Shown here: one piece after another, positions 37,476 through 47,010 of the stretch
Numbering within the stretch: the stretch's first letter is position 1
How the letters are laid out: the number at the start of each line of letters is the position of its first letter
DNA from: Pleomorphomonas sp. PLEO
GTDB lineage: Bacteria; Pseudomonadota; Alphaproteobacteria; Rhizobiales; Pleomorphomonadaceae
Assembly (NCBI RefSeq): GCF_041320595.1
Contig: NZ_CP166625.1
Coordinates: 62,001-126,000, forward strand
Direction of reading: 5' to 3'
Length of the DNA stretch: 64,000 bases
The notes under the pieces: generated by a model
The model's database searches: none
What the model was told of the DNA's origin: nothing
Seen by the model: the letters and a program-made list of their open reading frames with translations, nothing else
Program-made: the position numbers and the translations under genes

Positions 37476-37966
37476 AGCTTTGTGATCTGACACGCCTCTT
37501 CGCCCCTCCACGGCCAGTCTGCGAGCCTGGACGCATCGCCGACGCCGACGATCTCGCCGCCCTTCACGCCCGTGCCTTCCGACACGGATGGCCGGCCACT
37601 GAAATGGAGGCAATGATCGCCGATCCGACGGTGACGACGATCGTGGCTCGGGAAGGACGAACACCGTTTACTCGCCGACCTGTTGGTTTCGTCATGGTAC
37701 GCGCCGCCGCCGACGAGGCGGAAATCTTGACCGTCGCCGTCGCGCCGACGCGACGCGGTCGCGGCATCGGCCGACTGTTGATGGACGAGACGATCCGCCG
37801 TCTCTATTTCATGCGCGTCGCTTCGTTGTTTCTCGAGGTGGATGAGGGAAATGGCCCAGCACTCGCTCTCTACCGGCACCTCGGTTTCCGGGAGGTCGGC
37901 CATCGCGCTAACTACTATGCCGGCGGCACTGCGAACGCCCTTGTCATGCGAGCTGATCTCAAATAA
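37472..37966 (+). CDS. rimI: Ribosomal-protein-alanine N-acetyltransferase (RimI-like GNAT)
   Basis: A 164-residue GNAT enzyme, typically acetylating the N-terminus of S18. The acetyl-CoA loop is VAVAPTRRGRGIGRLLMDE, followed by LFLEVDEGNGPALALYRHLGF and VGHRANYY, all RimI hallmarks. ATG 37472 overlaps the tsaB stop by four bases, the conserved tsaB-rimI coupling. The first 30 residues are more variable than in E. coli RimI. Confidence 0.92.
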   Translation: MKLCDLTRLFAPPRPVCEPGRIADADDLAALHARAFRHGWPATEMEAMIADPTVTTIVAREGRTPFTRRPVGFVMVRAAADEAEILTVAVAPTRRGRGIGRLLMDETIRRLYFMRVASLFLEVDEGNGPALALYRHLGFREVGHRANYYAGGTANALVMRADLK

Positions 37967-38013
37967 CCCATAATTGGCCGATGACGGTGGCCATCTGTTC
38001 GAGGGTATCCGCG

Positions 38014-38460
38014 ATGACCGAGGAATCCACTCCGCTCTCTTTGGAAGAAGCCTGCGCGGCGCGCGGCATGCGCATGACCGAGCAGCGGCGAATTATCGCT
38101 CGCGTACTGGAACAGGCGGTCGATCATCCCGACGTCGAGGAGGTCTACCGCCGTGCTTCGGCGATCGACAGCAATATTTCGATCTCCACCGTCTATCGCA
38201 CCGTCAAGCTGTTCGACGACGCCGGCATGATCGCCCGTCTGGACTTTCGCGACGGCCGCTCGCGCTACGAGCCACTGCCCGATGAGCACCACGACCACCT
38301 GATCGACTTCCGCACCGGAGCGGTGGTCGAGTTCCACAGCGACGAAATCGAAGCGCTGCAGCGCGAGGTCGCCCGCAAGCTGGGCTATAAGCTGATTGAC
38401 CATCGGCTCGAACTCTACGGCGTACCGCTCGATGAGACCAACAAGGGGGATAAGGCGTGA
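38014..38460 (+). CDS. fur: Fur-family metalloregulator (Fur/Mur)
   Basis: A 148-residue metal-dependent repressor. N-terminal winged helix: RMTEQRRIIARVLEQAVDHP, ISISTVYRTVKLFDDAGMI. The dimer/metal domain has DEHHDHLIDFRTGAVVEFHS, with the metal histidines, but no CxxC zinc site where E. coli Fur has one; rhizobial Mur proteins, which respond to manganese, share that loss. So iron or manganese sensing cannot be settled here. ATG 38014 (MTEESTPLS) has GAGGG upstream. It is in the tsaB-rimI-fur-plsC row and overlaps plsC by 4 bases. Confidence 0.92.
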   Translation: MTEESTPLSLEEACAARGMRMTEQRRIIARVLEQAVDHPDVEEVYRRASAIDSNISISTVYRTVKLFDDAGMIARLDFRDGRSRYEPLPDEHHDHLIDFRTGAVVEFHSDEIEALQREVARKLGYKLIDHRLELYGVPLDETNKGDKA

Positions 38461-39254
38461 AACCTGGCCACGTCAGGGCAGCATTGACGCTGCCACTGTT
38501 TTCCGTGGCCGCTTTCATCCTTGTCCTTGTTTATCTTCCGGCCCGGCGCTTTGGCTGGCGTTTTGCCGGCTCTCTTCAAATGGCCTTTCACCGGCTGGTT
38601 CTATGGACGCTGGGCATCAGGCTTCACGTCCATGGTCGTCCAACTGCTGAGCGACCGCTGCTTCTCGCTGCCAACCACGCCTCGTGGATCGACATTTCCG
38701 CCTATAGCGCGGTGATGCCGCTATCGTTCGTTGCCAAACGCGAAGTCGGAGCATGGCCGCTGCTCGGTTTCTTCGCTCGCTTGCAACGCTCGGTATTCAT
38801 CGATCGTACCCGACGCGGAGCCACCGCCGATCAGGCGGATAGCATCGGCCGTCGTTTGGCAAATGGCGATGTCATCATGCTGTTCCCCGAGGGGACCACC
38901 TCGGATGGCAATCAGGTTCTGCCGTTCCGCTCAGCGCTGTTCGGGTCCGCTCGTACCGCCCTTGAGGAAACAGGCATCGACGTGGTGTTCGTGCAGCCGG
39001 TTGCCATCGCTTACACTCATATGCTCGGCCTGCCGCTCGGCCGGTCGGGGCGGTCGATCGTCTCCTGGGTCGGCGACCAGGATCTGGCGCCGCACGCCAA
39101 AGAGATGTTCGCCGCCTCCGACTTCGACGTCAGCATCATATTCGGTGAACCTATCCGGTTCGACCGGAGCGCCGATCGGAAGAAAGTATCACTCGAAGCG
39201 GAAGCCGCGGTGCGCCGCCTGCTGGCAGCTGAGCTTCGGGGTGGCCGCGTTTAA
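38457..39254 (+). CDS. plsC: 1-acyl-sn-glycerol-3-phosphate acyltransferase (PlsC/OlsA family)
   Basis: A 265-residue membrane-bound acyltransferase. Two N-terminal hydrophobic segments precede the catalytic NHASWIDISA (H-x4-D), FIDRTRRGATADQ, the substrate motif LFPEGTTSDGN and VQPVAIAYTH. It makes phosphatidic acid; members of this family also act as OlsA, which completes ornithine lipids begun by OlsB (gene at 24104), and sequence cannot separate the two. The start is GTG 38457, overlapping the fur stop (GTGA). Its end overlaps the convergent hydratase gene by 4 bases. Confidence 0.9.
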   Translation: MKPGHVRAALTLPLFSVAAFILVLVYLPARRFGWRFAGSLQMAFHRLVLWTLGIRLHVHGRPTAERPLLLAANHASWIDISAYSAVMPLSFVAKREVGAWPLLGFFARLQRSVFIDRTRRGATADQADSIGRRLANGDVIMLFPEGTTSDGNQVLPFRSALFGSARTALEETGIDVVFVQPVAIAYTHMLGLPLGRSGRSIVSWVGDQDLAPHAKEMFAASDFDVSIIFGEPIRFDRSADRKKVSLEAEAAVRRLLAAELRGGRV

Positions 39255-40297
39255 CGCGGCATCAGCAGCCAAAGGTCGAGATCCAGGACTACGGACGGCA
39301 GATAAGCGCCGCTCTCGTCCCGATCGGGAAAATCAGCTGTTGGCTGGTCTCGAGTTCCGACGAGGCGGACACGCATGGCACCCAGATCATCGCGACCATC
39401 AATCAACTCTTTGCCAAGGATGGTCGACCAGGCATGCACCGTTGAGCCAGTGAACACTGGTCCAACATAGCGACCGCCGTTGATCGCCGCGACGTGGACG
39501 GCGTTGCCGAGACCGTTGAAGGTCAGCGCGCGCGCAACGGCCATGACGAGGCCACCGGGCACCAGCCAGCGGCCGCGCGACCGTTCGTCGGAAAAAGGCA
39601 GAGGATGCTGCCGGGCGGGGTTTCCGAAGAACCGAGCGGCCAGCATGGCGGTGCCCTCGTCAATCAGCATGCCATCGATGTGATCGATTTTCTCACCGAG
39701 TTCATAGTCGCCCCAACGGAACCGACTGCCGGAGAGGCCCGTATCCCAGGCAGAAAGGTCGAGCACCGGAAGAAACGCGCCTAGAGAATCGGCGGGCACC
39801 GCTGCCGGCAGCGGCGGCACGAGTTGTTCGGAGAATGGCGACACGCTGTCTTCCGCCTTGCGCACGGTCTGCCAGCGGGCAAAATCCAACACTTCCACGC
39901 TGCCGTTCTTGTGGCCGGTGGTGCGCAGATAGACGACGCCTGTGCGGCCGCCGGTGTCGCGGAGGCCAATAACCTCGGTCACCGTCGAGATCGTTTCGCC
40001 GGGATAGACCGGTGCAAGGAACCGGCAACCCGCATAGCCGAGGTTGGCGACGGCGTTGATGCCGACATCCGGCACCGACTGGGCGAACACGATGTTGAAG
40101 ATGAGAAAGTCATCGATCGGAGCCATCGGATGACCGACAGCGTGCGCGAAGTCGTCCGAAGACTGCAACGCGAAGCGACTGCCGGTCAGCGCCCGGTAGA
40201 AGGCAACATCGCCATCGGTGACCGTGCGTGGGCTGGCATGGCGAAACACCTGCCCTACCCGGAAGTCCTCGAAATGCCGGCCGCCGCTACTCTTCAT
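39251..40297 (-). CDS. mch: Mesaconyl-CoA hydratase (beta-methylmalyl-CoA dehydratase), MaoC family
   Basis: A 348-residue double-hotdog enzyme of the ethylmalonyl-CoA pathway, converting mesaconyl-C1-CoA to beta-methylmalyl-CoA during acetate or C1/C2 assimilation. It follows the known enzyme throughout: HFEDFRVGQVFRHASPRTVT, YRALTGSRFALQSS, APIDDFLIFNIVFAQSVPDV, AVANLGYAGCRFLAPVYPGE, GEKIDHIDGMLIDEGTAM, FNGLGNAVHVAAINGGRYVG and VVLDLDLWLLMPR. ATG 40297 has GGGAG upstream. Upstream (40298-40554) I see only a small hairpin ATCCCCG/CGGGGAT at 40353-40374 and no gene. Confidence 0.87.
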   Translation of the reverse strand: MKSSGGRHFEDFRVGQVFRHASPRTVTDGDVAFYRALTGSRFALQSSDDFAHAVGHPMAPIDDFLIFNIVFAQSVPDVGINAVANLGYAGCRFLAPVYPGETISTVTEVIGLRDTGGRTGVVYLRTTGHKNGSVEVLDFARWQTVRKAEDSVSPFSEQLVPPLPAAVPADSLGAFLPVLDLSAWDTGLSGSRFRWGDYELGEKIDHIDGMLIDEGTAMLAARFFGNPARQHPLPFSDERSRGRWLVPGGLVMAVARALTFNGLGNAVHVAAINGGRYVGPVFTGSTVHAWSTILGKELIDGRDDLGAMRVRLVGTRDQPTADFPDRDESGAYLPSVVLDLDLWLLMPR

Positions 40298-40554
40298 GGC
40301 TGCTCCCGCCCCGCGAATCGCCGACCATGATGCCCCGCGGCGTCGGGGTGTCATCCCCGCCCTTGGTCGGGGATCGCTCCGCCGTTGCTTTTCGAATTGA
40401 ACGCCGAAGAAATTTCGGTTTTGAACGCAGGACGCCGCGCTCATGGGTTCAAAAATGAAAGCCCTGGTGGACATCGGCCGGAAAGCGTCAGCAGTGGCGA
40501 TAGGCAGCGACGGCGCGTCTTCACTTCCGGCGGGCAGGCGGGCATAGTCTGATC

Positions 40555-43500
40555 ATGTCGAATGCAGAATCCCCCACGAGCCCAGCCTCGCGTCCGGTCA
40601 GGGCCGGTGACCATGTGTTCCTGATCGACGGATCGGGCTACATCTTCCGCGCCTACCATGCGCTGCCGCCACTCACACGGAAGTCGGACGGCGTGCCGGT
40701 TGGCGCTGTCTCCGGCTTTTGCAACATGTTGTGGCGGCTTTTAAAGGAAACCGAACAGACCGCCATAGGCGTCAAGCCGACGCATCTGGCCGTGATCTTC
40801 GACGCTTCCTCGGTCACGTTCCGCAACGAGATCTATCCGCTCTACAAGGCACAGCGGCCGGAGCCGCCTGCCGACCTCAGACCGCAGTTCGGACTGATTC
40901 GCGAGGCCGTCCGCGCCTTCAACGTGGCCTGCGTCGAACAGCTGGGCTTTGAGGCCGACGATCTGATCGCCACCTATGCCGATGCGGCGGCGGCTGTGGG
41001 CGCCGATGTCACCATCGTTTCCTCCGACAAGGATCTGATGCAGCTGGTGGGCGAGCGCGTCGTCTTGCTCGACACGATGAAGGACCGGCGGATCGGCGTG
41101 CCGGAAGTGATCGAGAAGTTCGGCGTGACACCCGACAAGGTGGTCGAAGTGCAGTCCCTTGCCGGCGATTCGGTCGACAATGTGCCGGGTGTTCCCGGCA
41201 TCGGCCTGAAAACGGCGGCTCAGCTCGTCCTCGAATATGGCGATCTCGAATCCCTGCTCGCCAACGCGGCCGGCATCAAGCAGCAGAAGCGGCGGGAGAA
41301 CCTGATTGCCTTCGCCGAGCAAGCCCGCATCTCGCATCGCCTGGTAACGCTGAAACGTGATGTGCCGCTGGAGCACCCGATCGACATGCTCGGCGTAAGG
41401 CCGATCATCGGCGAGCGGTTGATCGCCTATGCCAAGGCGATGGAGTTTTCGACGATCATTCGCCGTGTTGCTGAGGCGACTGGCGTCGAGCCATCGAAGG
41501 TGGTGCCGGCCGTAGTGCCGGTGACGCATTGGCCGCCGGAGGGTGAGGCCTCGTCCCTTCCTCTGGCCGAAACGGCCGAAACGGCAACCGCAGGCTTGGC
41601 GCTCGATCCTTCAAACTCTCCGACCGGAAGCGAGGGGGAGGATGGCGAATCTACGTTAGCGGGGGCTTTCACGCCGGCTGGCCGGGCCGCCGAGGCGCGC
41701 GCCCAGATGCAGGCGATCCCCATTGACTATTCGGCCTACGAGACGGTCACCGACCTTGCCCGCCTGGAAGCCTGGGTGGCTGAAGCCTTCGAGGCCGGCC
41801 GTGTGGCTTTCGATACCGAAACCTCCGGCCTCGATCCCATGCAGGTGGATATAGTCGGCGCGTCGCTGGCCGTTACACCTGGCCGCGCCTGCTATATCCC
41901 CCTCGCCCATGTCTCCGGCGCCGGCGACCTCCTGGGCGGTGGCCTGGTATCCGGCCAGATCGCCATTCGTGACTTCGTGCGCGTCGTGAAGCCGCTTCTC
42001 GAGGATCCCTCGGTCCTGAAGATCGGGCAGAACGCCAAATATGACTGGGTCATCCTAAAGCGGCTCGGCATTACCGTGGCCCCTTGCGACGACACCATGC
42101 TGATGTCCTACGCTCTCGATGCCGGCCGGATGGGGCACGGCATGGACGAGCTTTCCGAGGTGCTGCTCGGCCACAAGCCGATCGCCTTCAAGGACGTCTG
42201 TGGCTCGGGCAAGTCGATGATCACGTTCGACCGGGTGCCACTTGATCGCGCCACGCATTACGCCGCGGAGGACGCTGATATCACACTCCGCCTCTGGCAG
42301 GTGCTGAAGCCACGCCTGCCGGCTGAGGGCATGACCGCCCTCTACGAGACGGCCGAGCGGCCTCTGATCGACGTCATCGCCCGCATGGAGATGCGGGGCA
42401 TTTCCGTCGACCGGCAGATCCTGTCGCGGCTATCGGGCGAGTTCGCACAGTCGATGGCGGCGATGGAAGCCGGCATCTTCGAGGTGGCCGGCGAGAGCTT
42501 CAACATCGGATCGCCCAAGCAGATCGGCGACATCCTGTTCGGCAAGCTCGGCCTTGCTGGCGCCAAGAAGACCAAGACGGGTGCCTGGGCGACCGGTGCC
42601 GACGTACTGGAAGACCTCGCCGCCGAGGGCCATGAACTGCCGCGCCGCATCCTCGACTGGCGCCAGCTTTCCAAACTGAAGTCGACCTATACCGACGCGC
42701 TGCCAGGCTACATCCACCCGGAGACCAAGCGGGTCCACACCAGCTACTCATTGGCCGCCACCACCACCGGCCGCCTTGCCTCGTCGGAGCCCAATCTCCA
42801 GAACATTCCGGTTCGGACCGAGGAAGGCCGCAAGATCCGTCGCGCCTTCGTGGCGCCGCCCGGCCGCAAACTTGTGTCGGCCGATTATAGCCAGATCGAA
42901 CTGCGCGTGCTCGCCCATGTCGCAGACATTCCGGCGCTGAAAAAGGCCTTCGCCGAGGGCATCGACATCCACGCCATGACCGCCTCCGAGATGTTCGGCG
43001 TGCCGGTCGAGGGTATGGACCCGATGGTCCGGCGCCGGGCCAAAGCGATCAACTTCGGCATCATCTACGGCATTTCAGCCTTCGGCCTCGCCAATCAGCT
43101 TTCCATACGGCGCGACGAGGCGGGTGACTACATCAAGCGCTATTTCCAGCGGTTTCCAGGCATCCGCGACTACATGGAAGCCACCAAGCGACAGGCGCGC
43201 GAGAACGGTTACGTCACCACCATTTTCGGTCGCAAGGCGCATTATCCGGAGATTGGCTCGCCCAATCCGTCGATGCGCGCTTTCATGGAGCGGGCAGCCA
43301 TCAATGCGCCGATCCAAGGTTCGGCCGCCGACATTATCCGCCGCGCCATGGCTCGGATGGAGGCGGCGCTTGCCGACGCGAGACTGTCGGCGCTGATGCT
43401 GCTGCAGGTGCACGACGAACTGATCTTCGAGGTGCCGGATGACGAAGTGGCGGCGACGATCCCAGTGGTGCGCGCCGTCATGGAGAGCGCGGCCGAACCG

Positions 43501-43569
43501 GCCATAAAGCTTGCCGTGCCACTTGTCGTCGATGCCCGTGCCGCCCAAAACTGGGACGAAGCGCACTAG
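40555..43569 (+). CDS. polA: DNA polymerase I
   Basis: Repair and Okazaki-fragment-processing polymerase, 1004 residues. N-terminal 5'-3' exonuclease (about 1-300: VFLIDGSGYIFRAYHAL, EADDLIATYA, VSSDKDLMQLV); an acidic, variable linker (about 320-385); 3'-5' exonuclease with Exo I intact (VAFDTETSGLDPM) and IGQNAKYDW; polymerase A domain with motif A (VSADYSQIELRVLAH), the O-helix RRRAKAINFGIIYGIS, and motif C (LLQVHDELIFEVP). Proofreading is thus likely active. The TAG stop lies within the first palindromic repeat. Confidence 0.97.
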   Translation: MSNAESPTSPASRPVRAGDHVFLIDGSGYIFRAYHALPPLTRKSDGVPVGAVSGFCNMLWRLLKETEQTAIGVKPTHLAVIFDASSVTFRNEIYPLYKAQRPEPPADLRPQFGLIREAVRAFNVACVEQLGFEADDLIATYADAAAAVGADVTIVSSDKDLMQLVGERVVLLDTMKDRRIGVPEVIEKFGVTPDKVVEVQSLAGDSVDNVPGVPGIGLKTAAQLVLEYGDLESLLANAAGIKQQKRRENLIAFAEQARISHRLVTLKRDVPLEHPIDMLGVRPIIGERLIAYAKAMEFSTIIRRVAEATGVEPSKVVPAVVPVTHWPPEGEASSLPLAETAETATAGLALDPSNSPTGSEGEDGESTLAGAFTPAGRAAEARAQMQAIPIDYSAYETVTDLARLEAWVAEAFEAGRVAFDTETSGLDPMQVDIVGASLAVTPGRACYIPLAHVSGAGDLLGGGLVSGQIAIRDFVRVVKPLLEDPSVLKIGQNAKYDWVILKRLGITVAPCDDTMLMSYALDAGRMGHGMDELSEVLLGHKPIAFKDVCGSGKSMITFDRVPLDRATHYAAEDADITLRLWQVLKPRLPAEGMTALYETAERPLIDVIARMEMRGISVDRQILSRLSGEFAQSMAAMEAGIFEVAGESFNIGSPKQIGDILFGKLGLAGAKKTKTGAWATGADVLEDLAAEGHELPRRILDWRQLSKLKSTYTDALPGYIHPETKRVHTSYSLAATTTGRLASSEPNLQNIPVRTEEGRKIRRAFVAPPGRKLVSADYSQIELRVLAHVADIPALKKAFAEGIDIHAMTASEMFGVPVEGMDPMVRRRAKAINFGIIYGISAFGLANQLSIRRDEAGDYIKRYFQRFPGIRDYMEATKRQARENGYVTTIFGRKAHYPEIGSPNPSMRAFMERAAINAPIQGSAADIIRRAMARMEAALADARLSALMLLQVHDELIFEVPDDEVAATIPVVRAVMESAAEPAIKLAVPLVVDARAAQNWDEAH

Positions 43570-43640
43570 TGGAGCGAATTTGACATTTGAGTCCCGCCTG
43601 ACATAAGGCGCGCGGTCAAATGTCAAATTCAAAAACTCCA
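43566..43640. repeat. Palindromic repeat element, copy 1 (REP/MITE-like)
   Basis: A left arm CTAGTGGAGC + GAATTTGACATTTGA (43566-43590) faces a right arm TCAAATGTCAAATTC (43616-43630) + ...CTCCA (43636-43640). The 15-bp inner stem is perfect and a 5-bp TGGAG/CTCCA stem lies outside an asymmetric bulge. The 25-base loop has its own small stem CGCCT/AGGCG. The polA stop codon is inside the left arm. It matches the second element at 19 of 25 arm positions. Confidence 0.8.
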
Positions 43641-43657
43641 CGAGAAACAATAACTTG

Positions 43658-43734
43658 CTAGTGGTTCTTATGACTCCGACATTTGCTCCGAGGCCGATAT
43701 CAGACGGATGCAAATGTCGGAGTCGAACCACTAG
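43658..43734. repeat. Palindromic repeat element, copy 2 (REP/MITE-like)
   Basis: Left arm CTAGTGGTTC + TTAT + GACTCCGACATTTGC (43658-43686) and right arm GCAAATGTCGGAGTC + GAACCACTAG (43710-43734) are perfectly complementary over 25 bp apart from the 4-base TTAT bulge; loop 23 bases. Ends are CTAG...CTAG. Such a structure between polA and cobO may also work as a terminator or mRNA stabiliser. No transposase is present, so any mobility would be by a partner in trans. Confidence 0.85.
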
Positions 43735-43761
43735 AGCGCCGTTAGATCTGGAGGCGCCGAC

Positions 43762-44367
43762 ATGACCGACGTGGATGCCGAACGCCACCGGCTGAAGATG
43801 GCGAAGCGCAAGGCGGTGCAAGACGCCGAGGTGGCCTCGAAGACGATCGCCGAGAAGGGACTTCTGATCGTCAACACCGGCCCCGGCAAAGGCAAGTCGA
43901 CCGCCTCTTTCGGTCTTGTCGTCCGCGCTCTCGGCCATGACTGGAAGGTTGGCGTCGTGCAGTTCGGCAAGGGTGGCTGGGATAGCGGCGAGCGACGCGT
44001 GCTTGAAGGCTTTCCGGGCGTATTCTGGCATACGCTCGGCGAGGGATTCACCTGGGAAACGCAGGATCGGGCGCGCGACGTCGCCGCGGCGGAAAGCGCC
44101 TGGACGAAAGCGCAAGCGCTCATGGACGACCCCGAGGTCCGTCTGCTCGTCCTCGACGAACTCAACATCGCGCTCCGATACGAGCACCTGCCGCTTACAG
44201 ACGTGGTCGAACGGCTCAAGGCACGGCGGGGCGATCTCACGGTCGTCGTCACGGGCCGCAATGCCAAGCCTGAGTTGATCGAGGCGGCCGACTGCGTCAC
44301 CGAGATGATCGCGGTGAAGCATCATTTCGCGGCCGGCGTGAAAGCGCAGGCGGGGATCGAATTCTGA
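43762..44367 (+). CDS. cobO: Corrinoid adenosyltransferase (CobO/BtuR type)
   Basis: Adds the adenosyl group from ATP to cob(I)yrinic acid a,c-diamide. The 201-residue protein has the P-loop [37 protein letters not shown] and [17 protein letters not shown], then [27 protein letters not shown] lies upstream of ATG 43762. Its stop overlaps cobQ by one base (TGATG), so the two are coupled. Confidence 0.95.
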   Translation: MTDVDAERHRLKMAKRKAVQDAEVASKTIAEKGLLIVNTGPGKGKSTASFGLVVRALGHDWKVGVVQFGKGGWDSGERRVLEGFPGVFWHTLGEGFTWETQDRARDVAAAESAWTKAQALMDDPEVRLLVLDELNIALRYEHLPLTDVVERLKARRGDLTVVVTGRNAKPELIEAADCVTEMIAVKHHFAAGVKAQAGIEF

Positions 44368-45836
44368 TGGTCAGCCGGCTGATGTTCCAGGGGACTGGCT
44401 CGGACGTCGGCAAGTCGCTGATCGTCGCCGGCCTTTGCCGTCTCTATGCCCGACGCGGCCTCAGGGTACGGCCGTTCAAACCGCAGAACATGTCGAACAA
44501 CGCAGCGGCGACGGCGGACGGTGGCGAGATCGGCCGCGCGCAAGCGCTGCAGGCCCGGGCTGCCGGCGTGCCGCTATCGGTCCACATGAACCCGGTGCTG
44601 CTGAAGCCACAGTCGGAGATCGGTTCGCAGGTCGTGGTGCAGGGTCGCGTCGTCGGCAATGCCAAAGCCCGTGACTATCAGGCGATGAAGCCCAGACTGA
44701 TGCCGGCGGTGCTCGACAGCTTCGAGCAGCTGTCGGCGGATGCCGATCTGATACTGGTCGAAGGGGCAGGATCACCGGCGGAGGTCAACCTCCGGGCCGG
44801 CGATATCGCCAACATGGGATTTGCCCGTGCCACCGATACGCCCGTGGTGCTGATCGGCGACATCGACCGAGGGGGTGTCATCGCGTCGATCGTCGGCACC
44901 AAGGCGGTGATGGAAGAGGAGGATGCGGCCCTGGTCGTCGGCTATCTCGTCAACCGCTTTCGCGGCGACATTTCCCTGTTCGATGCCGGTCTCGCCGAGA
45001 TTACCCGCCACACCCATTGGCGTTCGTTCGGGGTGGTGCCGCATTTTCCCGGCGCGACCCGGCTGCCGGCCGAGGATGGCCTCGGGCTCAGAAGTCGCCA
45101 CGATGCAGGTGAAGGCGAGGGGCGCAAGCGCATTGTCGTGCCAGTGTTGCCTCGCATCGCAAACTTCGACGACCTCGACCCTCTAAGACAGGAGGCGGGT
45201 GTCGAGGTAATCCTCGCCGAAGCCGGGCGACCGCTGCCGCCGGCGGATCTCGTGCTGCTGCCCGGTTCGAAAGCGACCATCCCCGACCTGCTCGCGCTGA
45301 AGGCGGAAGGCTGGGACATCGATATTCGTGCCCATGTCCGGCAGGGCGGCAAGGTGCTTGGCCTCTGCGGCGGCTACCAGATGCTCGGCCAAGTATTGCG
45401 CGACCCGGACCGGATCGAAAGCGAAGTCGAAGCGATCGGCGGCCTCGGCCTGCTCGACGTCGAGACCACCATGACCGGCGACAAGCATCTTCGGCCGGTA
45501 AGCGGCGTATCGCTGCCCGACGGCACGCCGTTTTCCGGCTACGAAATGCATGTTGGGGCGACCGTGGGGCCCGACCGTTGCAGGCCGTTTGCCCGCCTTT
45601 CGGACGGTGGCGACGAGGGAGCGATTTCGCGGGATGGTAATGTTGTCGGCAGCTATTGCCACGGCCTGTTCGCAGACGACTGGCAGCGGAAAAGGCTGCT
45701 TGGCTGGATCGGTGCCGCTCCCTCCACACTCGCTTACGAAGTGGAAATCGAGCGGGTGCTGGACGGCCTCGCCGATCATCTCGCAGCCCATCTAGACGCC
45801 GACGGCCTCCTCGATCTCAGCCAAAGGCGAGGATGA
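44367..45836 (+). CDS. cobQ: Cobyric acid synthase
   Basis: A 489-residue enzyme that amidates four carboxyl groups of adenosylcobyrinic acid a,c-diamide using glutamine and ATP. N-terminal dethiobiotin-synthetase-like P-loop [19 protein letters not shown] and [10 protein letters not shown]-terminal class I glutaminase-type domain with [11 protein letters not shown], the nucleophile [12 protein letters not shown] and a late histidine in [11 protein letters not shown]. It follows cobO directly and converges with cbiB, overlapping it by 20 bases. Confidence 0.96.
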   Translation: MVSRLMFQGTGSDVGKSLIVAGLCRLYARRGLRVRPFKPQNMSNNAAATADGGEIGRAQALQARAAGVPLSVHMNPVLLKPQSEIGSQVVVQGRVVGNAKARDYQAMKPRLMPAVLDSFEQLSADADLILVEGAGSPAEVNLRAGDIANMGFARATDTPVVLIGDIDRGGVIASIVGTKAVMEEEDAALVVGYLVNRFRGDISLFDAGLAEITRHTHWRSFGVVPHFPGATRLPAEDGLGLRSRHDAGEGEGRKRIVVPVLPRIANFDDLDPLRQEAGVEVILAEAGRPLPPADLVLLPGSKATIPDLLALKAEGWDIDIRAHVRQGGKVLGLCGGYQMLGQVLRDPDRIESEVEAIGGLGLLDVETTMTGDKHLRPVSGVSLPDGTPFSGYEMHVGATVGPDRCRPFARLSDGGDEGAISRDGNVVGSYCHGLFADDWQRKRLLGWIGAAPSTLAYEVEIERVLDGLADHLAAHLDADGLLDLSQRRG

Positions 45837-46809
45837 CAAGGCCGAGCCAGACAAGCCCCAGCACCGCGGCAATCAACAGCAGTGCCCGTCGATAGAGCCT
45901 CAGCGCCCGGTCGATGTCGTAGGCGGTCACCTCGGCGCGTCCGTCGCCCATCCAGGCATCCTCGACCCGCGTGTCTCCGTAAACTTTGGGTCCATTGAGG
46001 CGCAAGCCGAGGGCACCGGCCATCGCCGCTTCCGGCCAGCCGGCATTGGGCGACTTGTGGCGACGAGCGTCACGATCGATCGCCCGTAAGGCCTCCGCCG
46101 CTGAGGCGCCGTCGTCGGCAAGCGCCGCCGCCACGATGGCCCAGGCGGTCAGGCGCGAGGCGGGGAGGTTAACGAGATCGTCGAGCTTGGCCGACGCCCA
46201 ACCGAAAGCGAGATGACGGGGCGTCTTGTGGCCGATCATCGAATCGGCTGTGTTGATCGCCTTGTAAGCGGCTGCTCCCGGTAAACCCAAAACCGCCATC
46301 CAGAACAAGGGCGCCGTGACACCGTCGGAAAAGCTCTCGGCCAGACTTTCAATGGCGGCACGGCAGACGCCGGCAGCGTCGAGATGGGCTGGATTGCGGC
46401 CGACGATCCTGCCCACGGCAAGCCGTCCGGCATCGAGTCCGCCCCGACGCATGGCGTCGGCAACGGCGGCGACATGGACATGCAGGCTGCGGGCGGCCAG
46501 TAACGTCGAGCCGAACACAGCGGCAAGGCAAGGTCCGGCGATGGGACCAGTCAGGCCGGATATCGAACCCACCGCCGCGGCGACGAGGGCACTCGCCATC
46601 ACATTGATGATGGCGGCGAGGACACCGTTCAGCCGGCGGCGGTCCGCATCGAGTTCATCGCGGTTGAGCGTGCGATCGAGAAGGCCAATCAACGCTCCCA
46701 TCCAGGTGACTGGATGCCCGATCCGCCGAAAGAGAAGATCGGGATAACCAATCAGCGCTTCCAGGCCGAGAGACAAGAGGGCGACGAGGAGGAACTCAAG
46801 CGGAGCCAT
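45817..46809 (-). CDS. cbiB: Adenosylcobinamide-phosphate synthase (CbiB/CobD)
   Basis: An integral membrane enzyme joining aminopropanol phosphate to adenosylcobyric acid. The 330-residue protein has several membrane spans and the family landmarks [90 protein letters not shown] and [20 protein letters not shown] 46809 (MAPLEFLL) gives normal length; upstream in-frame sequence is leader. A B12-type leader may control it. Confidence 0.94.
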   Translation of the reverse strand: MAPLEFLLVALLSLGLEALIGYPDLLFRRIGHPVTWMGALIGLLDRTLNRDELDADRRRLNGVLAAIINVMASALVAAAVGSISGLTGPIAGPCLAAVFGSTLLAARSLHVHVAAVADAMRRGGLDAGRLAVGRIVGRNPAHLDAAGVCRAAIESLAESFSDGVTAPLFWMAVLGLPGAAAYKAINTADSMIGHKTPRHLAFGWASAKLDDLVNLPASRLTAWAIVAAALADDGASAAEALRAIDRDARRHKSPNAGWPEAAMAGALGLRLNGPKVYGDTRVEDAWMGDGRAEVTAYDIDRALRLYRRALLLIAAVLGLVWLGLVILAFG

Positions 46810-46849
46810 ATCAGAATCTCTTGCGGAGCGCCGATCGACAGCAAAAGCG

Positions 46850-47010
46850 CACGCCGGTCTTTCTGTCACGCATCCCGCCGTCCGGAAAGCCCCGCGACCT
46901 CTGGATCCAACGTCCGTTGAGCAACTCAACGACGCGCGCCCGGCAGCAAGGTCACGCGGGATGATTCGCGTGCTTTCTTCCCCCAAGAGACAGATCAAGT
47001 GCCACCAATA
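46850..47010 (-). ncRNA. Possible cobalamin riboswitch (degenerate) in the cbiB leader
   Basis: On the minus strand the leader of cbiB carries GACAGAAAGACCGGC (46867-46853), similar to the B12 box at the 3' end of cobalamin riboswitches. Upstream are GGTGGCAC (about 47006-46999), GGGGGAA and a 6-bp CACGCG/CGCGTG hairpin enclosing AATC, in roughly the right order. A perfect GTTGAG/CTCAAC hairpin lies between. The match is partial and judged by eye. Confidence 0.4.
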
